From: Cyclostephanos tholiformis
Lineage: Eukaryota > Bacillariophyta > Thalassiosirophyceae > Thalassiosirales > Thalassiosiraceae
Length of the DNA stretch: 13,637 nt
Reading direction: 5' to 3'
NCBI GenBank assembly: GCA_036939975.1
Contig: JALLPB010002709.1
Span: 1-13,637, forward strand
The position numbers and the translations under genes are program-made. Shown here piece by piece: positions 1 to 5,504 of this stretch. The notes below the pieces were generated by a model, which saw only the letters and a list, made by a program, of their open reading frames with translations, did not search any database and was not told the DNA's origin. How positions within the stretch are numbered: the first letter of the stretch is position 1; every line of letters starts with the position of its first letter.

Positions 1-55
1 TCGCTTGTGGAGGGAAGATGCCTTGGCGGCAAGTCTCCCTTTCTCACTTGTAACT
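1..55 (-). repeat. Truncated LTR fragment of the resident copia element
   Basis: These 55 bases are identical to positions 5328-5382, an internal part of the 239-bp LTR at 5221-5459. Identity stops at base 56, apart from a shared TAAAGT at 58-63, and the LTR's outer 77 bp (5383-5459) do not follow. What follows is the coding sequence of the surface-protein gene. The fragment is therefore either the remnant of an LTR truncated beside the gene or an assembly overlap with an LTR repeat. The reading frame of the gene happens to stay open through it, so the residues it would encode should not be taken as native protein. The orientation given is that of the element. Confidence 0.85.
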
Positions 56-3000
56 TGTAAAGTTAAGTTTGACTGTGTTGGGGTCACATCGGAATTAACA
101 TCAAATTTTACATTGAGACATGGGATGGAATTACTTGGCTCTACATCATCAGCTGAGTACAGTTGGCGAAAGATTGGACGTTGGGGAAGTACAAGCATTC
201 CTGGCGAGTGTGACCAGCTCCTGCAACAGTTCCACCGCGTTGATGAGGAATTAAGTCTGCGAGGAAAGTGGCAAGGCGGAACTGTAACAGGAGTTTGCAG
301 AGGATGGGGTACAAACAAGGTAAGATCAATTTTGAATAATTCGGGTAGATTGGACGACGATCCTCAAATAAAGTGCACCGTTGCAATGTCCCTTTGTGTC
401 TAGTTTGTATCCCTCAAGTCAATGTATGGTATCAGTAACAGTCTGAGCACGCTTGTTGAATTGGACTGCTATACAATTCCTGACCATGTAACACTCTATC
501 AGAATGCTATGATTCAATGGGGTGAATGCATCCTCACTCCTAATGTGCAAGGCGTTTATGGCTATTTGTTGATCGATTCACTTCCTTCCATGCCGACTGC
601 TTTCAATGCCAGTTGGAATTATCGCGCGTATGATGGTACTGGTGCAGACGGCACTAGTTTCAACTATGGGCCAATTACTGGTGCGATGGGAGATGAATAT
701 GGAATGGCAGGCGCGGTCCTAGTAATAAGCTTCATTGAATTTAACAACCAGAGGATAGAGTTGAAATACAATGGTAATATTCTCTCATCTATAGATGTAA
801 CCCTGTGGGAGGCTGCTTGGAAGCGCATAGAGGTTAATGTGTTGACATCAAACATCATTACCGTGTCAGTAAACAATGTTATCAAGATCAACAAGAAACT
901 TGAAAATTTTGACACTTTTGACAAGACAGGATGGAGGTTTGGGTTTGCTAGTCGTTCAGGTGGGAATACAAACAAGCACAGCATTGCCAATCTTGCCATC
1001 AGATCAGCCATACCAAATCTTCAGGCAATTGTTAGCGTCTTTGAAGAATTAATTGGCTGTACAGTGAGTAGTTAGATTGCTAATTTGACGTGTCTTTACT
1101 AGTTATTTACACATCTCCTAGCAATATTGACCACGTTTCCCAATCAAATTCAAAAGGATACTCTCGTGAAGACTCTTTCCTCTCAGAACAAAAGCCCCTA
1201 TAATCACTTGGGAAAATATCTCAAGCTGTACACTTCTTTCAAAGATGGATCGAGTGAGGTGGATGATTATGGCCAGTTGATCAAAACACAAAACCTTGAT
1301 GACTTATTCAAACAGAGTTTTTTGGCTCCATATACTCGTAAAGTTCGTGTTGAAAATTATAACCAGTATGTACATTTCAGAGAAGTGCAAGTGATGGACT
1401 ACAATAATATCAATAGGGCACTGGGCAAGGGTGCGACTCAGTCAACTGATTATGGTGCAAATACAGCATCAAACGCAGTGGATGGTGATCTCAATACTAT
1501 TAGTCACACCGACAATAAGGCTGGCAAGTACCGCATTTTGTAAAATTACCCCAAGTATAATGAAACATTGTAATCTTTTGATACTAACTTCTCTCTTCTC
1601 TGTTTCTGCATCAAGTGTCCTGGTGGGAAGTAGATTTGGGCATGGAGGTAGTTGTGAAAACTGTGAGAATTTTTCATCTGGAAGGAGGTTTTGCCACACG
1701 TCTCTCCGGAGCCAAAGTGACACTTCGTGACATTAATGGTAACATTCTGGACCAGTTCCAATTTACTGATGGTTCGGCCATATCTGATTATAATATATCT
1801 TTCGGGTTGAACATTGCGCAACCATCGGTGTATGCATGGATGCCTACGCAACCAGTAACACTATCAAGCTCGATCAAGAAGCAAATAATGGATCAATTGC
1901 CAGACTCCTTAGACATGTTTGACAACTCGATCTCTCTTATATTTGGGAATAAAACCACAGTTGGGCAGGTATGCTCCTTTGCCAAGGGACTTGCGTCAGG
2001 GACAGTAAAAAAGCTTCCAGGGTTCTGCTGCCTGGATGCCCCATATGAGTCCAAGACAGAGGGATGGGGAGAGATGGTGAGTTCGAGGGATGCTGTGCTG
2101 AAAGAAAATTGGTATTGTGATTGATGATCCAGAAAAACTAACAACTTCTTAAAGTTCGCTTGCCAAAAATATGGACGATGGTCTAATGGGAGTGAATATG
2201 TAGTTCAAAAGAGTGAACGCGACTGCAATATGCTTGGTCCAGTAACCGCCGGTTTCAACGAAGCTGCATGCGACACCTTTCAGGGAACATGGTGTCCATC
2301 ACCACGGGACTGCCGTGTGCTGTCTGAATGTGTCATGAGTATAGCGAATGAAGTAAGAAATAATATCAATCGACAAGCCTACTTTACCTATATCGACGGA
2401 GCCCCGAAAATCCTAACCAGTGAGGTAAGATGATGATCATGTTAATAAATCATTGAAATCATATCTGTGCAAGATACCCTTATTCGATTACCTCTCATTC
2501 ATCTCAGGTTAATGATCCGACCAAGTGCGGTGCATTGAGGGTTTACTTTGATTACGACAAGGACTTCCCAGATGATGAGAGGATCTGTGACGAAGTGAGA
2601 GAGCTACAGGTGAGGAATCTGGCTGATCTGATCTACTTCGGATATTCAATTGTGTTATGTCTTACCTTTCATTTTGCACGCATCAGTGCTTCACTGATTT
2701 CTCAAACTTGGATGGATTTGCTACTGGAACAGCGGGGCCTCCTCCAGCTCCAGAGGGAAAAGCTACAAGCGAACCAATCGCAATAAACGCAGGGCAAATG
2801 AGCCATGACATGCAAAAAACCGAACTGGGTAAGCTTATTAACATCTGTACGTGTGAGAAATTGTGTATTAAGACCACTTTCTGATTTACCCCCATCAATC
2901 TTCCACAGATTCATTTGATTCCGAGAAAGCGACGGCATGGAGAAATACAAATTTTGCATTGCGAAAAGCATTAGAGATAATTGAACAGTTCCGGAACCAA

Positions 3001-4931
3001 CTTCAATCTGAATACGATGCTTGCATGGCTGTTTGTGATGGTGGAATTTTTTCCTGGTGCCCAGTTTGTTCACTTCCAGTTTTTCTTCGTATCGTCACGG
3101 AGGCTGGAGTGTTCGCCCTCTTGCTGGCAGTGGACATCTCGGAACAAACGTATGCAGAAATTGTGGATACTCAGGATGGTAATGCAGCAGCAGAGCAAAG
3201 TACCGCTATTTATAAGAATTTGTTCACCATCAATGACAACATTGTTACCACCCACACAGCTGTATCACAAATTTTAACCATTGTGGCTGGAATTAAGCCA
3301 AAGACAGATTTGATAAACCGGCGTATGCAGGTGGTTGACTGCACTACTACAGCACTTGGTTATGTTGACGATTGCACTAAGCCTTCGTGCGAAAATCCGA
3401 CACGACTTTGCAATGGAAGCTTAAATTATGAATACATCTCTCAACTGAAGGGAGGTGAGAATCGCAACAGTACAATAGTATAATATGTATTCAATCATGT
3501 GTGGCTCATACTGAGTTGTCCCATTTGTTATCTCAACAGCTGGATGTGATGGTTCAGACTCTGATGGGGATGGGCATGTTGACTACTGTGAAGATCAGTA
3601 CCCTCCAGAATTAGTCCTACGAAATGTAGAAGCCTTTCAATGCGACTATGACAATACTGGTGCATCAAGATTTTGTTACACGGCAGTAGCCTTCAACAAT
3701 GAGAAACAAGTTGAGAAATTCTTGAGAGACAATTACATTGTGATCGATGACTGTCCAGCAACCAAGCTTGACATAGAAATAAAAAACAATGGGGGTGCAT
3801 GCAAAAACACTCGTTACACTGTCAAACCTATTCAAGATACAGGCTGTGCCCCGGGTCCTCGGGGCCAACACAACCTCACTCATACAAATCCTCTGGATGG
3901 GGCTGCGGATGAAGTCACAGTCTTTCTTGATGAGTCGCCTCCAAGGATCACATGCGGGTTCAATCCCGCCCCTCACGTGAACAGAAACAATTCAGTCTCA
4001 ACTAATGGCAAAACTCTTTACCACAGGTTGAGCAACAATGTCGGATCCCGCCTGAAGCTGAACAACGCTGAGTTTTTCTACACTCTCAACGTAAGCACCC
4101 TTAGAAGCACTTGGTTGATCTGCATTGACCTAGGCTATTTGCTTATTTTTGATTTTGCTTTGATCTTCTGTTAACAACAGGACAACTGTGACAAAGCCGA
4201 TGTTCAGATGACTGCAATATTGGAGACTAACGAGCTGCACCAAAGCAAGATTGCTGAGATCATTGAGTACAGTAATGCGAATTCTTCTCGTCAATTCGAG
4301 TTGATTTACAAAGATTATAGGTAATGCCCTCATTTTGCAAGAAGATTATGAATTCCTGTGTCATTTGTTCACAATTTCATGCATCATGCAATACCGCTGT
4401 ATGTTCAGTTGCACAGGTGCGTATGATTGCAAACTCGACCCTGCCATGAAGGGTTTGGCGATTCGTTTGTATGAAATCACTATTGAAGGAACAGATGCTG
4501 CTGGGAATATTGGCAGTGATCAATGCAGGGTAATAATTATTCCAAACAACATGACGATTCGGGATGTGGATGATATCATCCTGAATTCAACTGCGAGGTA
4601 CCCAGTTCCACCAACTACTGACCTGGATACCATGTTGGAAACCAAAACAAACATCCTTTTGAGGTATATCTATGACATGGGCCAAGCACTAAGTAATAAG
4701 ATAGAATCTACACATTCTACAGCGAACACTCTGTTTGAACGTGGTTTGAAGGAAGCTGATAAAGAGGATTCAATAGTTATTCATGAGAATACACAACCCA
4801 ATTCCAACAATAGGCAAGGGGGGGGGATGATTGAAGTTGAGCTTTGGATGGCAGTTAATGCTGTGTGTTTTGTTGCTTTTGCTGGTGTTGTGCTTGGTCT
4901 TATTGCTGGTAGGATTCTACTCAAATACTAG
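2..4931 (+). CDS. Large multidomain lectin-like surface protein, 11 exons, 5' incomplete
   Basis: One frame can be threaded through exons 1-319, 404-1063 (or 1058), 1157 (or 1122)-1523, 1616-2076, 2155-2424, 2508-2609, 2687-2828, 2909-3454, 3540-4090, 4181-4320 and 4409-4931. This gives about 1,360-1,370 residues and ends in TAG. Junction phases agree throughout, which is strong evidence for a real gene. Order of regions: Cys-containing N-part, ConA-like lectin region, F5/8 type C domain, Cys-rich linkers, helical/hydrophobic region, DxDxDG motif, HYR-like region, C-terminal membrane anchor. Many N-x-S/T sequons and cysteines fit an extracellular protein. Inferred role: carbohydrate binding or adhesion at the cell surface; the ligand is unknown. 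The first in-frame ATG is at 125, but no signal peptide is visible and bases 1-55 are LTR-derived, so the true start lies outside the window or has been lost. No close family name is recognised. Confidence 0.85.
320..403 (+). other. Intron 1 (84 nt, GT-AG)
   Basis: The donor is AAG|GTAAGA and the acceptor TCTAG|TTT. The upstream exon ends on a complete codon and the downstream exon continues in the same frame, so this is a phase 0 intron. Without splicing the frame stops at 401-403. The length matches the other introns of the gene. Confidence 0.85.
404..1058 (+). other. ConA-like lectin region (exon 2)
   Basis: This exon encodes a beta-rich region of about 218 residues. Its C-terminal part has the run GWRFGFASRSGGNTNKHSI followed by an xLAIRS strand. 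That resembles the last strands of legume-lectin/ConA-like (lectin-glucanase fold) domains, where a G-W-x-F/I-G-F-(S/A)-(A/S)-x-T/S-G-G motif closes the sheet. Before it come alternating strands such as RIELKYNGNIL and ITVSVNNVIKI, which fit a jelly-roll sandwich. Inferred role: binding of a glycan outside the cell. The assignment rests on motif and strand pattern only, and the calcium/sugar-binding residues cannot be confirmed by eye. Confidence 0.6.
1064..1156 (+). other. Intron 2 (boundaries ambiguous)
   Basis: An intron is required because the exon 2 frame stops at 1073-1075. Three pairs keep the frame. GTGAGT at 1064 with TCAAAAG ending at 1156 gives 93 nt, phase 0. The weaker donor GTACAG at 1059 with the pyrimidine-rich CCTAG ending at 1121 gives 63 nt, phase 1. 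GTGAGT at 1064 with ACTAG ending at 1102 gives only 39 nt. The best donor combined with the best acceptor (1064 with 1121) runs into an in-frame TGA. I list the 93-nt version because its donor and length match the other introns. The choice changes the protein by about ten residues. Confidence 0.45.
1334..1780 (+). other. F5/8 type C (fucolectin-like) domain across exons 3-4
   Basis: After removal of intron 3 the product reads from RKVRVENY through HFREVQVMD, ALGKGATQSTDYG, ASNAVDGDLNTISHT and WWEVDLG to VVKTVRIFH. This is the consensus order of galactose-binding-like F5/8 type C/fucolectin domains: a REV strand, N-x-ALGK-x-A-x-QS, A-x-x-AVDG-x-x-x-T, H-T, a WWEVDLG strand, then the I/V-x-x-(V/I)-x-I-(F/W) strand. 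Such domains bind fucose, galactose or related sugars on surfaces. The conserved WWEVDLG directly follows the intron, which fixes the acceptor at 1615 and the required phase. Confidence 0.8.
1524..1615 (+). other. Intron 3, a GC-AG intron (92 nt)
   Basis: The only donor that keeps the frame into the conserved WWEVDLG strand is CTG|GCAAGT at 1524, a GC donor with an otherwise ideal GCAAGT sequence. The acceptor is CATCAAG ending at 1615. It is a phase 1 intron giving NKA-V-S-WW. The nearby GT at 1528 would shift the frame into the wrong register, and reading through meets a stop at 1541-1543. GC-AG introns are a known minor class spliced by the major spliceosome. Confidence 0.75.
2077..2154 (+). 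other. Intron 4 (78 nt, GT-AG)
   Basis: The donor is ATG|GTGAGT and the acceptor CTTAAAG|TTC, phase 0. The next exon begins FACQKYGRW and continues the Cys-rich part of the protein. Reading through meets a stop at 2122-2124. Confidence 0.85.
2155..2828 (+). other. Exons 5-7: Cys-rich and Pro-rich linker with two introns
   Basis: Exon 5 (2155-2424) encodes a Cys-rich segment with CDTFQGTWCPSPRDC, suggestive of disulfide-bonded loops. Exon 6 (2508-2609) has VNDPTKCG and an acidic run, and exon 7 (2687-2828) holds a Pro/Gly/Ala-rich linker (GTAGPPPAPEG). Intron 5 is 2425-2507 (GTAAGA...CTCAG, 83 nt) and intron 6 is 2610-2686 (GTGAGG...ATCAG, 77 nt); both are phase 0. I recognise no named domain here. 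The composition fits an extracellular stalk between the lectin part and the membrane-proximal part. Confidence 0.7.
2829..2908 (+). other. Intron 7 (80 nt, GT-AG)
   Basis: The donor is CTGG|GTAAGC and the acceptor TTCCACAG|AT, phase 1. The split codon becomes GAT (Asp) and the frame continues with SFDSEKATAW. A pyrimidine-rich stretch precedes the acceptor. Confidence 0.85.
2909..3454 (+). other. Exon 8: helical region with an internal hydrophobic stretch
   Basis: This exon encodes about 182 residues that look mostly helical. A polar helix (LRKALEIIEQFRNQLQSEYD) is followed by CMAVC and WCPVC cysteine pairs. Then comes an apolar stretch, VFLRIVTEAGVFALLLAVDI, at about 3079-3138, and a second long helix rich in Asn/Thr/Ile around 3170-3290. 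The exon ends with a Cys cluster (DDCTKPSCENPTRLCNGS). The apolar stretch could be a membrane segment or a buried hairpin. It is short and ends in acidic residues, so I do not call it a transmembrane helix. Function unknown. Confidence 0.55.
3455..3539 (+). other. Intron 8 (85 nt, GT-AG)
   Basis: The donor is GGAG|GTGAGA and the acceptor CTCAACAG|CT, phase 1. The split codon becomes GCT (Ala) just before the GCDGSDSDGDG motif. Confidence 0.85.
3540..3614 (+). other. Calcium-binding DxDxDG (thrombospondin type 3-like) motif
   Basis: The start of exon 9 encodes GCDGSDSDGDGHVDYCEDQYPPE. The D-x-D-x-D-G-x-x-D spacing with flanking cysteines is the calcium-binding loop of thrombospondin type 3/dockerin-like repeats. 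Here it occurs once rather than as a tandem array. It is followed by PPELVLRN, as if joining two globular parts. Inferred role: a calcium-stabilised rigid linker in an extracellular protein. Confidence 0.65.
3890..4557 (+). other. HYR-like region split by introns 9 and 10
   Basis: DEVTVFLDESPPRITCGFNP at about 3909-3968 resembles the entry of a hyalin-repeat (HYR) domain (V-x-V-x-D-x-x-P-P-x-I-x-C). IEGTDAAGNIGSDQCRVIIIP, near 4486-4548, resembles its exit (TDAAGN-x-x-x-x-C-x-V/I). HYR domains are Ig-like modules of extracellular adhesion proteins. Intron 9 is 4091-4180 (GTAAGC...AACAG, 90 nt, phase 0). Intron 10 is 4321-4408 (GTAATG...TTCAG, 88 nt, phase 2). The distance between entry and exit is longer than one HYR repeat, so the region may be a divergent or expanded copy. 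Confidence 0.5.
4838..4931 (+). other. C-terminal membrane anchor of the surface protein
   Basis: The last residues of the protein form one long apolar helix, from LWMAVNAVCFVAFAGVVLG to LIAG, followed by RILLKY and a TAG stop. A single C-terminal helix with a short basic tail after a large Cys-rich, N-glycosylatable region suggests a type I single-pass protein with almost everything outside the cell. An upstream signal peptide would be expected but lies outside the window. Confidence 0.75.
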
Positions 4932-5019
4932 GGAATCATTATTTGGTCTGGGCAACAGAAATCAAGGTTGTAACTACTAAGTCATAAGTTGCGAACTTGA
5001 TTTTCAATACATCGCAGAC

Positions 5020-5041
5020 TTAGGGTTAGGGTTAGGGTTAG
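5020..5041 (+). repeat. Interstitial telomere-type array (TTAGGG)3 plus TTAG
   Basis: The sequence holds three perfect TTAGGG units and a partial fourth. TTAGGG is a telomere repeat used by many eukaryotes, including stramenopiles. The array is too short to be a telomere end. It lies about 90 bp past the stop codon of the gene and could reflect subtelomeric location or past break repair. Confidence 0.85.
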
Positions 5042-5061
5042 AAGGACCTTCCCAAAAAATG

Positions 5062-5092
5062 TACTAATTGGTAGATTTACTACCAATTAGTA
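5062..5092. repeat. Perfect 13-bp inverted repeat with 5-nt loop
   Basis: The arms TACTAATTGGTAG (5062-5074) and CTACCAATTAGTA (5080-5092) are exact reverse complements around the loop ATTTA. The hairpin lies about 130 bp after the gene's stop codon, so it may be in its 3' UTR. It could also be a remnant of a small inverted-repeat element. Confidence 0.85.
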
Positions 5093-5173
5093 GTTGGTTC
5101 GCTGACCATAACTACATGGTTATTTGCCCTTGGTGAACAAGTTAAGGGTATTGCCATCATCATCATGAGGTTG

Positions 5174-5197
5174 GACAGCCATAGTTCAGTGGCTGTC
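5174..5197. repeat. 8-bp inverted repeat near the LTR
   Basis: The arms GACAGCCA (5174-5181) and TGGCTGTC (5190-5197) flank an 8-nt loop. It lies 24 bp before the LTR edge. No function can be assigned. Confidence 0.6.
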
Positions 5198-5220
5198 GGA
5201 TGTTATGTACCAGGTATTTG

Positions 5221-5459
5221 TGCTAGACATCGATAGGTGACTAATTGAGTTTAGTTTTACTGTCAAGTTGGTAAGCGAAATAATGAGAGTATATTGGGAC
5301 TTTCCAATATGTATCCTATCGATGTGCTCGCTTGTGGAGGGAAGATGCCTTGGCGGCAAGTCTCCCTTTCTCACTTGTAACTGCTAAAGTAGAGGTAATG
5401 GTTCTACGTGGGAATCCCTATTCCCACGGTTAGGTATCTGTCATAGAAGTTATCTAGCA
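5221..5459 (-). repeat. 3' LTR, 239 bp, TGCTAGA...TCTAGCA ends
   Basis: The boundaries are set by the terminal inverted repeat TGCTAGA/TCTAGCA and by the restart of the same TGCTAGACATCG sequence at 13583 next to the primer binding site. The overlap with the visible part of the other LTR (13583-13637) is identical over 55 nt. Internally it has inverted repeats: ACATCGATAGG (5227-5237) with CCTATCGATGT (5315-5325), ATATTGG/CCAATAT (5291-5297, 5304-5310) and CGTGGGAAT/ATTCCCACG (5407-5415, 5420-5428). Confidence 0.9.
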
Positions 5460-5478
5460 CACCCTTTCATTATCCTTT
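5460..5478 (-). other. Polypurine tract
   Basis: On the element's sense strand the 19 bases directly before the 3' LTR read AAAGGATAATGAAAGGGTG, mostly purine, ending in GGGTG. This is the expected position for priming plus-strand DNA synthesis. The three pyrimidines make it slightly imperfect. Confidence 0.7.
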
Positions 5479-5504
5479 ACTTGCATGTATTGAACCTTGT
5501 GGAG

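Larger units (their letters stand above)
4932..5220. other. Intergenic spacer between the gene and the retroelement
   Basis: I see no gene in this 289-bp spacer. It contains a short TTAGGG array, a perfect 13-bp hairpin, a CAT tetramer (5155-5166) and an 8-bp hairpin. It should include the 3' UTR and polyadenylation region of the surface-protein gene, but I see no clear poly(A) signal. The last bases before the LTR (ATTTG, 5216-5220) would be one half of the target-site duplication; its partner lies outside the window. Confidence 0.6.

Noticed and set aside
664..1011. 115-codon open frame on the minus strand opposite exon 2
   Set aside because: It lies wholly inside a supported coding exon, has no recognisable motif and no splice or regulatory context; it is a shadow frame.
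1127..1543. Independent gene beginning at 1127
   Set aside because: The start would be TTG, and the encoded sequence is the first half of an F5/8 C domain completed by the next exon.
3079..3138. Internal transmembrane helix in exon 8
   Set aside because: The apolar stretch VFLRIVTEAGVFALLLAVDI contains Arg and Glu and is flanked by cysteine pairs and acidic residues; a buried helix is as likely, so I left it as a hydrophobic stretch only.
3848..3865. GC-rich GCCCCG...CGGGGC stem-loop
   Set aside because: It is a short 6-bp palindrome inside a coding exon, explained by Pro/Gly codons, with nothing to suggest a role.
4335..4931. A separate small membrane protein starting in the 4335 region
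   Set aside because: Its first part lies in intron 10. From 4409 on, the sequence joins the upstream exon in phase after splicing and completes the HYR-like region, so it is the last exon of the large gene.
5155..5166. CAT microsatellite
   Set aside because: Only four units; common by chance and with no sign of function.
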